Shown here piece by piece: positions 1 through 9,275 of a DNA stretch of 64,000 nt. The position numbers and the translations under genes were made by a program. The notes under the pieces were generated by a model. It was not told the DNA's origin. It worked only from the letters and a program-made list of their open reading frames with translations, and did not search any database. Source of the DNA: CAG-791 sp000431495 (GTDB lineage: Bacteria; Bacillota; Clostridia; Lachnospirales; Lachnospiraceae); assembly GCA_052117605.1 (NCBI GenBank), contig JBQKIT010000006.1. The stretch is one strand, 5' to 3'. The stretch's first letter is position 1. Every line of letters begins with the position of its first letter.

Positions 1-37
1 GTGATGATCCAACTGAAGAACTGAATTAGGGTTATCT

Positions 38-101
38 GGAGGGCGGCCGTTTTGATCCGCCAGGCGGCCGCTGGTCAACGCATCAGTGGCCGATGCCCTC
101 C
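38..101. other. imperfect stem-loop upstream of first gene
   Basis: GGAGGGC at 38-44 complements GCCCTCC at 95-101, extended by GGCC 45-48 with GGCC 88-91 across a 3-nt bulge. The motif GCGGCCG occurs twice inside (43-49 and 64-70). No T-tract follows, so it is not an obvious terminator. It overlaps a possible ATG at 93, which favours the later start at 129. Just before it, a reading frame ends with TAG at 27-29, possibly the tail of an upstream gene. Confidence 0.4.
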
Positions 102-128
102 GCAAATTGCACACTTTTCGAAGGGATC

Positions 129-1178
129 ATGAATATCGATCTTGTCGAGTACCCGGAGTTTTGCTACAAAACAGATAACGTGGAGATTACAACGGATGCC
201 GCAGAGATTGAAGATAATATTTTGTCGGGGACTGAAATTCTGAATCAGAATGGACTGAATTTACAGTTCCTAAAGGTGGCAACGAAAAATGATGAAGAAG
301 CATTGATTTTTTTTGCTGATAATCAATCAGATAAAAATTATTTGATTGCATCAGACAATGTATCTGTTGATGGAACAGTGCTCAATCCAGTCGCAGAAAG
401 TTTGCAAAATAGTAATATTGAAGGTTCTCTACTTGATGATGCATTTCCGGACAAGTCTTTGTTTTTTGCAAGTTACATTCCATCAGGCAAGAAAGGTTAC
501 GTTGTCATGAAAGTGCCTAGTGGGGCTATTAAGAGTTCTTCTTCCGAAGCGGCAATAGAATTTGGACTTGTTCCTCTTGAAGAAGATTTGTATGAATATG
601 AAGTTCTCCGTGCCGATGGAAGATTAGAGGATTTGAAAAATGCGATTACGACGGAATTTAGAAATGTGGAAATTATAGAAAGATCCTTCTCGCTGACTGG
701 CTCTTCTACAGCAAGTGTGAACAATGCACAATCTTCGTCAGTGGGAAATTTCTTTAATAATTCTACAGATTATAATTTTAATCTTGTGGAGAATGGAAAA
801 AATGGGAAAGCCACGGATCCGGATTATTTTTTGTCTGCTGTTTTGAACGATGTTTTTGAAATTAATATTGATGATGCGAAACTCTCGGAAATATGTAACG
901 AGTATTCCTACCGGGCAACGGATGATGTGTTCAGTGACAATGGTAGTGCTTCTGCGGGAGATGGATTTGCCAGAAACTGGTATATCCAAATTGGTCCTGC
1001 AGCAGATCAATCCACTGAATCATTTTATAAATTTTGGGACGAGATCTTTGAGGAAAACGGTTATGATCAATATACATCCGGATCAACAAAAGGATGGTCG
1101 ACTGTCCATGAAAATTTTTATTTTACTGCAACCGAGAATGGCGATGGGTTGTATTTGGTAATCAATTACCAGAAATAA
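129..1178 (+). CDS. hypothetical protein, extracellular-type domain without signal peptide
   Basis: I do not recognise a named family. The 349-residue product is acidic and rich in Asn, Ser and Asp. Its first half has the alternating strand pattern seen in secreted domains of Firmicutes lipoproteins (inference), but there is no signal peptide, lipobox or membrane segment, so it is probably an N-terminally truncated version of a longer exported protein. The start at 129 was chosen because GAAGGGA lies six bases upstream; an in-frame ATG at 93 sits inside a stem-loop. Base composition is visibly AT-richer than the following housekeeping genes, which suggests a separate origin. A promoter and hairpin follow it. 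Confidence 0.6.
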   Translation: MNIDLVEYPEFCYKTDNVEITTDAAEIEDNILSGTEILNQNGLNLQFLKVATKNDEEALIFFADNQSDKNYLIASDNVSVDGTVLNPVAESLQNSNIEGSLLDDAFPDKSLFFASYIPSGKKGYVVMKVPSGAIKSSSSEAAIEFGLVPLEEDLYEYEVLRADGRLEDLKNAITTEFRNVEIIERSFSLTGSSTASVNNAQSSSVGNFFNNSTDYNFNLVENGKNGKATDPDYFLSAVLNDVFEINIDDAKLSEICNEYSYRATDDVFSDNGSASAGDGFARNWYIQIGPAADQSTESFYKFWDEIFEENGYDQYTSGSTKGWSTVHENFYFTATENGDGLYLVINYQK

Positions 1179-1331
1179 AATCTGGCGAGATTTGAAACAA
1201 AGTTTTTTAGAAGTCGTCGAGATAAAGGGATGGACTGAAGCAGAAGAGTAGATTGGTATTTGAAAGAAAATATTTGTGAAAGCATCTTTTCTGACATTGC
1301 TATATTTCCAATGCTGAAACGGAACCATACA

Positions 1332-1360
1332 TTGAATGAGGCTTCTTAGTGTGTTAAAAT
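1332..1360 (+). promoter_or_regulatory. putative sigma-A promoter before ptb-buk
   Basis: TTGAAT (1332-1337), a 17-nt spacer, then TAAAAT (1355-1360). The predicted start site near 1367 falls within the hairpin at 1362-1408. Confidence 0.45.
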
Positions 1361-1361
1361 C

Positions 1362-1416
1362 GTGACAGTGTGTATAAGGGATCATTGTGCCCGAATGCAC
1401 GCTGTCACATTTTTTC
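1362..1416 (+). terminator. strong intrinsic terminator or leader attenuator
   Basis: GTGACAG (1362-1368) pairs with CTGTCAC (1402-1408) and the stem continues inward to about 14 pairs (including two G-T pairs), then three more G-C pairs after a small internal loop. A T-rich run (1409-1416) follows. It ends transcription from the upstream gene, or acts as a promoter-proximal attenuator of ptb. Between here and 1536 I see only the ptb ribosome binding site. Confidence 0.7.
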
Positions 1417-1535
1417 TATAACGAAACCCGGATGGAAAAGGGCAGGGGAACGGGCCGGAAACGGCTTACGGAATGCTGAACGGATCCGATCGCGGATTTC
1501 ATAGATGGTAAGCACAGATGGATGGAGGTAATACA

Positions 1536-2465
1536 ATGAGCGCATCGTTTGAAGACATCCTGGCACAGGTGAAGGAAATCCCCACCAAGAAGCTGTCGGT
1601 TGCGGCGGCACAGGACCTTCCGGTTATGGAAGCTGTTTTTGAGGCGAAGGAGAGAGGAATCGCAGAGCCGATTCTGGTCGGTGATGAGCCGAAGATCCGT
1701 GAGATTGCCGGACAGATCGGTTGGGATCTGGACAAGGACGGCATCCGCATCATTCATGAGCCGGATGTGGATCAGGCAGCACTGACCGCTGTCAAGCTGG
1801 TTCATGACAAGGAAGCGGATATGTATATGAAGGGCGCACTGGAGTCCAAGACCTTCCTTCGAAGCGTTCTGAACAAGGAAGTCGGACTGCGCACCGGCAA
1901 GATGCTCAGCCATGTCTGTGTTTTCGAAATTCAGGGCATTAAGCGTCTTCTGTTCCTGACAGACGTTGCCTTCTGTCCTTACCCGACGCTGGAGGACAAG
2001 GAGCAGATCATCAATTACGTGGTCAAGGTCTGCAATGCCTGCGGCGTTTACAATCCGAAGGTTGCTCCCCTTGCTGCCGTTGAGGTGGTCAATCCCAAGA
2101 TGCCGGTTACCGTTGAGGCGGCCGAGCTCACCAAGTGGAATGAGGAAGGACGCATCAAGGACTGCATCGTGGACGGACCTCTTTCCATGGATCTCGCCAT
2201 TGACCCGGAGGCTGCGAAGCACAAAGCAGGCGCAGAGAACCGCAAGATTGTCGGCGACGCCGATGTTCTTCTGTTCCCGGATATTCATGCCGGAAACCTT
2301 GTATACAAGACGATTGTTCATACCGTTCCGTTTAAGAATGCCTGCATTCTGATGGGAACGAAGGCTCCTGCGATCCTGACCTCCCGTTCGGATTCCAAGG
2401 AGACAAAGGTGAATTCCATCGCCGTTGCAGCCGTTGTTGCTCATCACCTCGGAGAAGGTTTCTGA
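1536..2465 (+). CDS. ptb: phosphate butyryltransferase
   Basis: Converts butyryl-CoA and phosphate to butyryl phosphate in the cytoplasm, the first step of the kinase route of butyrate formation. The 309-residue length is normal for the phosphate acetyl/butyryl transferase family. The N-terminal half carries the 'LVGDEPKIREIA' type Rossmann-like region and the C-terminal half the conserved 'DGPLSMDLAI' and 'FPDIHAGNLVYK' motifs. The start at 1536 is preceded by GGAGGT at 1524-1529; an in-frame ATG at 1518 lacks a site. buk follows after 30 bases, so the two are surely co-transcribed. The family overlaps with branched-chain acyl substrates, so isobutyryl- or isovaleryl-CoA use is possible. Confidence 0.93.
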   Translation: MSASFEDILAQVKEIPTKKLSVAAAQDLPVMEAVFEAKERGIAEPILVGDEPKIREIAGQIGWDLDKDGIRIIHEPDVDQAALTAVKLVHDKEADMYMKGALESKTFLRSVLNKEVGLRTGKMLSHVCVFEIQGIKRLLFLTDVAFCPYPTLEDKEQIINYVVKVCNACGVYNPKVAPLAAVEVVNPKMPVTVEAAELTKWNEEGRIKDCIVDGPLSMDLAIDPEAAKHKAGAENRKIVGDADVLLFPDIHAGNLVYKTIVHTVPFKNACILMGTKAPAILTSRSDSKETKVNSIAVAAVVAHHLGEGF

Positions 2466-2495
2466 GAAGAGCTTTGACTAAGGAAGGAGTCTGTT

Positions 2496-3563
2496 ATGGC
2501 AATCAGAAGTCTGATTATTAATCCCGGTTCCACTTCTACGAAGATCGGTGTCTTTGAGGACGAGACACAGATTCTGGACAAGACGCTCCGCCATTCGACA
2601 GAGGAGATCGCGCAGTTCGCGACTATTTTTGCCCAGAAGGATTTCAGAAAGCAGATCATTCTCGATGCATTGAAGGAAGAGAACATTGATCCGAAGAGCT
2701 TTCAGGTCATCGTTGGCCGCGGCGGTCTGCTGAAGCCCATTCCGGGCGGCACCTATGCCGTAAACGATGCGCTTCTTGCAGATCTGAAGAATCCGCCGCA
2801 GGGCGAGCATGCTTCGAATCTTGGCGGAATTCTGGCCCGCGAGATCGGCGATGAGCTTGGCGTTCCGTCTTACATTGTAGATCCCGTCGTTGTGGATGAG
2901 ATGGAGCCGGTTGCAAGAATTTCCGGTGTTCCGGAGATCAGCCGCGTTTCGATCTTCCATGCACTCAACCAGAAGGCAATGGCAAGACGCTATGCCAAGG
3001 AGGTCGGGAAGAAGTACACCGATCTGAATCTTATTGTCGTTCACATGGGCGGCGGCGTATCGGTCGGCGCACATGAGAAGGGCCGTGTTGTTGATGTATT
3101 CAATGCACTGGACGGAGACGGAGCATTCTCCCCGGAGCGCGCAGGAGGACTGCCGTCTGGAGCTCTGATCAAGATGTGCTATGAGAGCGGCCTTACGGAA
3201 GCGGAGATGAGAAAGAAGATCGTCGGAAACGGCGGCTTCAATGCATATCTTGGAACCAACGATGCACGCGACGTTGAGAAGCGTGTCAATGAGGGCGACA
3301 AGGAGGCAACTCTGATCCGTGATGCATTTGTTTATCAGATGTCCAAGAACATCGGTGCAATGGCAGCAGTTCTGTCCGGAAAGGTTGATGCGATCATCAT
3401 GACCGGCGGCATTGCTTATGACAAGGCTATTACACAGATGATCAGCGACCGGGTATCCTTTATCGCGCCGGTGAAGCTTTATCCCGGCGAAGATGAGCTG
3501 CTTGCGCTGGCACAGGGAGCCCTCCGCGTCATGAACGGCGAAGAGGAAGCAAAGGCGTATTAA
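2496..3563 (+). CDS. buk: butyrate kinase
   Basis: Transfers phosphate from butyryl phosphate to ADP, giving butyrate and ATP. The 355-residue protein has the acetate/propionate kinase (ASKHA) fold: 'LIINPGSTSTKIGVFE' at the start, 'HMGGGVSVGAHEKGRVVD' near residue 180, 'ERAGGLPSG' in the substrate region and 'GGIAYD' near residue 305. The start has AAGGAAGGAG upstream. It is the second gene of ptb-buk; secA begins 39 bases later behind a small hairpin, so readthrough into secA is likely. Branched-chain fatty acid kinases are the main alternative, with the same chemistry. Confidence 0.94.
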   Translation: MAIRSLIINPGSTSTKIGVFEDETQILDKTLRHSTEEIAQFATIFAQKDFRKQIILDALKEENIDPKSFQVIVGRGGLLKPIPGGTYAVNDALLADLKNPPQGEHASNLGGILAREIGDELGVPSYIVDPVVVDEMEPVARISGVPEISRVSIFHALNQKAMARRYAKEVGKKYTDLNLIVVHMGGGVSVGAHEKGRVVDVFNALDGDGAFSPERAGGLPSGALIKMCYESGLTEAEMRKKIVGNGGFNAYLGTNDARDVEKRVNEGDKEATLIRDAFVYQMSKNIGAMAAVLSGKVDAIIMTGGIAYDKAITQMISDRVSFIAPVKLYPGEDELLALAQGALRVMNGEEEAKAY

Positions 3564-3570
3564 TATGGCG

Positions 3571-3589
3571 CCGCGGACAGACCGCGGCA
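3571..3589 (+). other. GC-rich hairpin next to secA ribosome binding site
   Basis: GCCGCGG (3571-3577), five-base loop, CCGCGGC (3583-3589), directly followed by AGGAG (3590-3594). The same stem sequence stands before thrC at 36735-36753. Confidence 0.6.
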
Positions 3590-3602
3590 GGAGTTAGAAT
3601 CT

Positions 3603-6179
3603 ATGGCAAAAATTACCGATAAGATTTTCGGGACGCACAGTGAACGTGAGCTTCGCAGAATTGAGCCCACAATCCGAAAGATTGAGAGCCTGCGGCCGGA
3701 TATGCAGGCGCTCTCTGATGAGGAGCTCCGTGGGAAAACAGTGGAATTCCGCAAGCGCCTGAGTGAAGGCGAAACTCTGGATGATCTTCTTCCGGAAGCC
3801 TTTGCGGCAGTCCGTGAGGGTGCGAAGAGAGCATTGAATATGGAGCCCTTCCGGGTTCAGCTGATCGGTGGTGTCGTTCTTCATCAGGGACGAATCGCGG
3901 AGATGAAGACCGGTGAAGGTAAGACTCTGGTAGGAACGCTGCCGGTTTATCTGAATGCACTGGAAGGCAAGGGCGTTCACGTTGTTACTGTCAATGACTA
4001 TCTGGCGAAGCGTGACGCGGAGTGGATGGGACAGGTCTATACCTTCATGGGACTGACGGTAGGCGTTGTTCTGAATGGCATGAGCTCCGAGGAGCGACAG
4101 CAGGCCTATGGCTGCGATATCACCTATGTGACCAACAACGAGCTGGGCTTTGATTATCTGCGTGATAACATGGCAATCTACAAGAATCAGCTGGTTCTGC
4201 GCGGTCTGCACTATGCCATCATCGATGAGGTGGACTCCATCCTGATCGATGAAGCAAGAACGCCGCTGATCATTTCCGGACAGAGCGACAAATCCACCAG
4301 AATCTATGAGGCCTGTGACATTCTGGCGAAGCAGATGACCAGAGGCAAGGACGTGGAGGATCTCTCCAAGATCGATGCCATCATGGGAATCGAGCAGGAG
4401 GAGACCGGAGATTTTGTCGTTAATGAGAAGGATAAGATTGTCAATCTGACCGCACAGGGCATTGAGAAGACGGAGAAGTTTTTCCATCTTAAAAACCTGG
4501 CGGATCCGGAGAATCTGGAAATTCAGCACTGCATCATTCTGGCCCTTCGCGCCAACAATCTGATGCAGAAGGATCATGATTACATCGTCCGCGACGATGA
4601 GGTCATGATTGTCGATGAATTTACGGGCCGCGTGATGCCGGGGCGCCGTTATTCGGACGGACTGCATCAGGCGATTGAGGCGAAGGAGCATGTGAAGGTC
4701 AAGCGCGAATCCAAGACGCTTGCCACCATCACGTTCCAGAACTTCTTCAATAAGTTCGACAAGAAGTGCGGCATGACCGGTACCGCTCTGACGGAGGAGC
4801 AGGAGTTCCGTGAGATCTACGGTATGGACGTTATCGTGATTCCGACCAACCGTCCGGTGCAGCGTATCGATCACAACGACGCGGTTTACAAGACAAAGAG
4901 AGAGAAGTTCAATGCCGTTGTCGAGTCCGTCAAGGAGGCGCATGCGAAGCAGCAGCCCGTCCTGGTCGGCACGATCACGATTGAGACGTCGGAGATGCTC
5001 TCCAGGATGCTGAGAAAGGAAGGCATTCCGCACAACGTACTGAATGCGAAGAACCATGAGCTGGAGGCACAGATCGTGGCACAGGCGGGCCAGCACGGTG
5101 CCGTTACGATTGCTACGAACATGGCAGGCCGTGGTACGGATATCAAGCTGGATGATGAAGCAAAGGCAGCAGGCGGCCTGAAGGTTGTCGGCACCGAGCG
5201 TCATGAGTCCAGACGTATCGACAATCAGCTCCGCGGACGTTCCGGACGTCAGGGAGATCCGGGTGAATCCCGTTTCTACATTTCCCTGGAGGACGATCTG
5301 ATGCGCCTGTTCGGCTCCGAGCGGATGATCCGGATGTTCGAGGCACTGGGCGTACCGGAGGGACAGGAAATTTCACACAAGTCCCTGTCAAAGGCTGTGG
5401 AAAGCGCGCAGAAGAAGATCGAGACCAATAACTTCGGCATTCGTAAGAACCTGCTGGATTACGATCAGGTCATGAATGAGCAGCGTGAGATCATCTATGG
5501 TGAGCGCCGCGAGGTGCTGGACGGAAAGAGCATGCGGGATTCCATCTATAAGATGATTACCGGCATTGTGGAGCATTCCGTGGACATGGTGATCGGCGAG
5601 AACGCAGACTCCGACAGCTGGGAGCTTACCGAGCTCAATGACATCCTGCTTCCCATCATCCCGCTGGAGAAGGTGACAAGAGGACGCATCAACGACCTGT
5701 CACCGGACGGACTGAAGCAGCAGCTGAAGGAAGAGGCGGTCAAGCTCTATGAGGCAAAGGAAGCGGAGTTCCCTGAGCCGGAGGCGATCCGTGAGGTGGA
5801 GCGCGTTGTTCTTCTTCGCTCGGTGGATTCCCGCTGGATGAATCATATTGATGACATGGAGCAGCTGCGCCAGAGCATCGGACTTCAGGCCTATGGTCAG
5901 AGAGATCCGCTTGTCGAGTACAAGATGGCCGGCTATGACATGTTCAATGAGATGAGCCAGGGCATCATGGAGGATACGATCCGCACGCTGTTCCGCATCC
6001 GCGTGGAGCAAAAGGTAGAGCGCGAGCAGGTGGCGAAGGTGACCGGCACCAACAAGGATGCCGAGAGCGGTGTTCGCGAGCCGGTAAAGCGCGCGGAGAA
6101 GAAGATTTACCCCAATGATCCCTGCCCGTGTGGAAGCGGCAAGAAATACAAGAACTGCTGCGGCAGAGGACTGAACTGA
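3603..6179 (+). CDS. secA: preprotein translocase ATPase SecA
   Basis: Motor ATPase that drives unfolded preproteins through SecYEG at the membrane. The 858-residue protein has Walker A MKTGEGKT at 101-108, the 'IIDEVDSILIDEARTPL' DEAD-type box near 206, the preprotein cross-linking region, NBD2 with 'TNMAGRGTDIKL' and 'QLRGRSGRQGD', the helical scaffold, and a C-terminal zinc motif CPCGSGKKYKNCC that normally binds SecB or membrane. AGGAG lies eight bases before the ATG. It sits between buk and prfB on the same strand; secA-prfB adjacency is common in Firmicutes. A tail of a second SecA (SecA2 type) exists at 56.7 kb. Confidence 0.97.
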   Translation: MAKITDKIFGTHSERELRRIEPTIRKIESLRPDMQALSDEELRGKTVEFRKRLSEGETLDDLLPEAFAAVREGAKRALNMEPFRVQLIGGVVLHQGRIAEMKTGEGKTLVGTLPVYLNALEGKGVHVVTVNDYLAKRDAEWMGQVYTFMGLTVGVVLNGMSSEERQQAYGCDITYVTNNELGFDYLRDNMAIYKNQLVLRGLHYAIIDEVDSILIDEARTPLIISGQSDKSTRIYEACDILAKQMTRGKDVEDLSKIDAIMGIEQEETGDFVVNEKDKIVNLTAQGIEKTEKFFHLKNLADPENLEIQHCIILALRANNLMQKDHDYIVRDDEVMIVDEFTGRVMPGRRYSDGLHQAIEAKEHVKVKRESKTLATITFQNFFNKFDKKCGMTGTALTEEQEFREIYGMDVIVIPTNRPVQRIDHNDAVYKTKREKFNAVVESVKEAHAKQQPVLVGTITIETSEMLSRMLRKEGIPHNVLNAKNHELEAQIVAQAGQHGAVTIATNMAGRGTDIKLDDEAKAAGGLKVVGTERHESRRIDNQLRGRSGRQGDPGESRFYISLEDDLMRLFGSERMIRMFEALGVPEGQEISHKSLSKAVESAQKKIETNNFGIRKNLLDYDQVMNEQREIIYGERREVLDGKSMRDSIYKMITGIVEHSVDMVIGENADSDSWELTELNDILLPIIPLEKVTRGRINDLSPDGLKQQLKEEAVKLYEAKEAEFPEPEAIREVERVVLLRSVDSRWMNHIDDMEQLRQSIGLQAYGQRDPLVEYKMAGYDMFNEMSQGIMEDTIRTLFRIRVEQKVEREQVAKVTGTNKDAESGVREPVKRAEKKIYPNDPCPCGSGKKYKNCCGRGLN

Positions 6180-6184
6180 GAAAT

Positions 6185-6200
6185 CCGCAGAGGAATGCGG
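6185..6200 (+). other. small hairpin next to prfB ribosome binding site
   Basis: CCGCA (6185-6189) pairs with TGCGG (6196-6200), followed at once by the AAGAGG binding site. Position and form resemble the hairpins before secA and thrC. Confidence 0.45.
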
Positions 6201-6217
6201 TAAGAGGATAAGAATAT

Positions 6218-7345
6218 ATGGTTGAACTTGACCAGATGAAAATCGAACTGCAGGGCCAGCAGGAGGCTTTGAAGGAAGGAATCGATTCCCTGAACATTCC
6301 GTTCAAGAAGCAGAGAATCGAAGAGCTTTCCCGTGAGATGGAGGCTCCGGATTTCTGGAGCGATGCCGACAAGGCCAATGCCAAGATGAAGAATCTGAAG
6401 GATCTGCAGAGAACGGTAGACGAAGCAGAGAATCTGGACCGTCAGTATCAGGACATCATGGACCTGATTGAGATGGCAAACGAGGACGGAGATGCGTCAG
6501 CGGTAGAGGACGTCCGGAATGAACTGGATGATTTTGAAAATCATCTGGAGGAAATCCGCCTGTCCACGCTGCTGACAGGCCCCTATGATGAGAACAATGC
6601 CATTGTCTCCCTGAATGCGGGGGCCGGCGGCACCGAGTCCTGTGACTGGTGCTCCATGCTGTTCCGTATGTATTCCAGATGGGCAGATAAGAAGGGCTTT
6701 ACCATGGATGTCATGAACCTGGTGGACGGCGATGAAGCCGGCATCAAATCCGTGGACTTCCAGATCAACGGAACCAATGCCTACGGCTTCCTTCGATCGG
6801 AGCACGGCGTACACCGCCTTGTCCGGATCAGCCCGTTTAATGCGCAGGGCAAGAGACAGACATCGTTTGTCTCCTGTGAGGTGATGCCGGAGCTTGCACA
6901 GGACAATGATATCGAGATCAAGCCGGACGATATCCGGATCGATACCTATCGCTCCTCGGGTGCCGGCGGACAGCACATCAATAAGACGTCTTCGGCAATC
7001 CGAATCACGCACTTCCCGACCGGAATCGTGGTTACCTGCCAGAATGAGCGTTCCCAGTTCCAGAACAAGGACAAGGCATTTGAGATGCTGCGGGCGAAGC
7101 TCTTCCTTCTGAAGCAGCAGGAAGAGGAGGCTATGCGTGACGGCATCCGCGGCGATGTGAAGGATATCGCCTGGGGCTCCCAGATCCGTTCCTATGTCCT
7201 CCAGCCCTATACCATGGTAAAGGACACGAGAACGCAGGAGGAGACTTCAGACACCGATGGCGTTCTGAACGGTAATATTGACCGGTTTATCAACGCTTAC
7301 CTGAAGATGCAGGCCAACAAGGGGCTGACTCAGGAAGCGCAGTAA
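6218..7345 (+). CDS. prfB: peptide chain release factor 2
   Basis: Recognises UGA and UAA stop codons and triggers peptide release. The 375-residue product has the N-terminal helical domain, the SPF stop-codon recognition tripeptide in 'LVRISPFNAQ' and the universal GGQ loop at residues 250-252. The whole protein is in a single frame: the usual programmed +1 frameshift site with an internal UGA near codon 25 is absent. AAGAGG stands about ten bases upstream of the ATG. A strong bidirectional terminator follows. It is probably the last gene of the ptb-buk-secA-prfB transcript. Confidence 0.96.
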   Translation: MVELDQMKIELQGQQEALKEGIDSLNIPFKKQRIEELSREMEAPDFWSDADKANAKMKNLKDLQRTVDEAENLDRQYQDIMDLIEMANEDGDASAVEDVRNELDDFENHLEEIRLSTLLTGPYDENNAIVSLNAGAGGTESCDWCSMLFRMYSRWADKKGFTMDVMNLVDGDEAGIKSVDFQINGTNAYGFLRSEHGVHRLVRISPFNAQGKRQTSFVSCEVMPELAQDNDIEIKPDDIRIDTYRSSGAGGQHINKTSSAIRITHFPTGIVVTCQNERSQFQNKDKAFEMLRAKLFLLKQQEEEAMRDGIRGDVKDIAWGSQIRSYVLQPYTMVKDTRTQEETSDTDGVLNGNIDRFINAYLKMQANKGLTQEAQ

Positions 7346-7372
7346 TAAAGCACGTATTACAGAAAATAAAAA

Positions 7373-7423
7373 GCCTGCCCGAAGGGATGATTTGGAAATC
7401 CCTTCGGGCAGGCTTTTATTTTT
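7373..7423. terminator. bidirectional intrinsic terminator
   Basis: A 16-pair perfect stem (GCCTGCCCGAAGGGAT from 7373, loop of nine) is flanked by an A-run on the left and TTTTATTTTT on the right, so it can serve both prfB and the convergent radical SAM gene. Confidence 0.93.
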
Positions 7424-7466
7424 ACGGATTTACGCCGGATGCAGAACCGATGAATGACAGGATGAA

Positions 7467-8945
7467 TTACAGATCGATGTGCTCGGTTCCGTCTGCGTGC
7501 TCAAATGCAGCGAGCTCCGGATGCTCCTTCTTCTCTTCCGTGTAGTTTTCGTAAGCGGGACGCTTGTGAGACTGCTCCGCCCAGATCTTATCTGCGACAG
7601 GAGCCCATTCCTTCGAGTAGGCATCGCACTTCTCGCAGAGGTGATCTACGCTCTCCGGAGACTCCAGGTTCGTCTGGTGAGCTCCGGTTGCCTCAACGAT
7701 CTGGCGAAGAAGCTGCGGGTTCTCCAGCATCGGGCAGGGACGAAGGTGGTTGCGGTTGAACGGCTGACCCTCGTGATAAGCCATGAACAGCGGGCTCTGG
7801 AGCATCTCCAGAATGGTGTTGTCATGGATGTTGGTGTTGGAGAAGTGGATGAACACGCAAGGCTCCGCATCACCGTTGGAGTTGATGTGGAAGTAGTTGC
7901 GGCCGCCTGCAATACATCCGCCGACGAATTCACCGTCGTTCTGGAAGTCCATCGGATAGAAGCAGATATCGCTGTCCTTGCCGCGGACTTCACGGATTCT
8001 CTTGATCATGTATTCACGCTGCTCTACGGTAGGCATAAGCTCGGGAGCCGCATTGTTGCCAACCGGCATCAGATGGAAATAGAAGCCAAAGCGCGCACCC
8101 TTTTCCTCCAGCATGTGGAAGAAGTCATCGCTGGTGACTGCCTCAATGTTGGCTCTGGTGTAGCAGATCGAAGTACCGAATACAATGCCGTGCTTCTTCA
8201 GAAGATCCATGGCCTTCATAACAGCGGCATAATGCCCCTCGCCGCGGCGGGCATCGTTGGTGTCCGGTGTGCCCTCGATGGACAGCATGAAGGTGATGTT
8301 GCCAAGCTCCTTGACTCTCTCACACATTGCATCGGTGATCAGAGTGGAGTTGGAGTACAGGGCGAAGAAGCAGTCATTATGCTTTTCTGCAAGACGGAAA
8401 ATATCGTTCATGCGGACAGTCGGCTCACCGCCTGTCATCATGTACAGATATGCGCCGAGATCCTTACCCTCGGAGACAATCTTGTCCATATCCTCGAAGG
8501 AAAGATTTGACTTGTGGCCATAGGTTCCGGACCAGCAGCCTACGCAGTGCATGTTGCAGGCCATGGTGGGATCAAACAGAATCAGCCACGGGATGTTGCA
8601 GCCGTATTTCTCACGGTTTGCGCGGATGGTCTTGGTGCCGCGAAGGAAAGCCTCATAGCCGAGGTTTAAGAGCATCATCTTCGCATAGTGGGGATCGGTC
8701 TCGTCGATGATGCGGTTGATGTATTTGAACCAACGGTTGTTGGGATCCTTGATGGCAGCGCGGACAGCATCCAGCTTGTCAGAGGTAGCGCCCTTCCCGT
8801 AAAACTTCGCCGCAATATCGACGATCTTCAGATAAGTCTCGGTGCGGTCATCCGAGTTCTTGATGGTTTTGAGAAGTCCGTCAATGAGAACGGACATTGC
8901 CTGACGCTCTGCCGCATGAGTCAGATTTTCAACTTTTCCTGCCAT
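7467..8945 (-). CDS. radical SAM protein with SPASM-like C-terminal region
   Basis: A 492-residue radical SAM enzyme. The cluster motif is CNMHCVGC (cysteines at 130, 134 and 137), followed by 'MMTGGEPTV' for SAM binding. The C-terminal part has further cysteines ('GGCIAGG', 'AEPCVF', 'RPCPML', 'CEKCDAYS') that could hold auxiliary iron-sulfur clusters as in SPASM domains. Its substrate cannot be told from the sequence; no peptide precursor gene is next to it. The start at 8945 was chosen because GAGAGGAAGTT precedes it; an upstream in-frame extension of 26 residues is repetitive and lacks a binding site. It converges on prfB. Confidence 0.85.
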   Translation of the reverse strand: MAGKVENLTHAAERQAMSVLIDGLLKTIKNSDDRTETYLKIVDIAAKFYGKGATSDKLDAVRAAIKDPNNRWFKYINRIIDETDPHYAKMMLLNLGYEAFLRGTKTIRANREKYGCNIPWLILFDPTMACNMHCVGCWSGTYGHKSNLSFEDMDKIVSEGKDLGAYLYMMTGGEPTVRMNDIFRLAEKHNDCFFALYSNSTLITDAMCERVKELGNITFMLSIEGTPDTNDARRGEGHYAAVMKAMDLLKKHGIVFGTSICYTRANIEAVTSDDFFHMLEEKGARFGFYFHLMPVGNNAAPELMPTVEQREYMIKRIREVRGKDSDICFYPMDFQNDGEFVGGCIAGGRNYFHINSNGDAEPCVFIHFSNTNIHDNTILEMLQSPLFMAYHEGQPFNRNHLRPCPMLENPQLLRQIVEATGAHQTNLESPESVDHLCEKCDAYSKEWAPVADKIWAEQSHKRPAYENYTEEKKEHPELAAFEHADGTEHIDL

Positions 8946-9168
8946 AACTTCCTCTCTCTTTCTCTTCTGAAACGGAAAACGAAGCATTTCCTTCGGAAAC
9001 GGGAAACGCATGGTCATGTTCACCTTTTTTTCGAACCTTTGACTATTCTAATGCCTGCAAAGCCTGATTTCATCGGACAAAACGCTTCTTCTGTCCCATG
9101 CGGGCGCGGAGACTGCAGGAAAGAGATGACTGACGGATGCGATATGGAAGAATAATTTTCAGTGTGCT

Positions 9169-9197
9169 TTGCGAAAAATACGAAAAATATATATAAT
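9169..9197 (+). promoter_or_regulatory. sigma-A promoter for unknown gene at 9276
   Basis: TTGCGA (9169-9174), 17-nt spacer, TATAAT (9192-9197), in an AT-rich stretch; predicted start site near 9204. Confidence 0.65.
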
Positions 9198-9275
9198 AAG
9201 AATATATGTGAGCTACATTGCAAAAATAGCCAGAAAACACGATTGTGGGGGACGAAAACCTTAAAGGAGGAAGCC

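Noticed and set aside
3594..5204. Long open frame antisense to secA
   Set aside because: It has no ribosome site, a Leu/Arg/His-rich composition and mirrors the codon bias of secA. The same holds for 22722-25838 opposite the mannosidase and 38339-40417 opposite the aminopeptidase.
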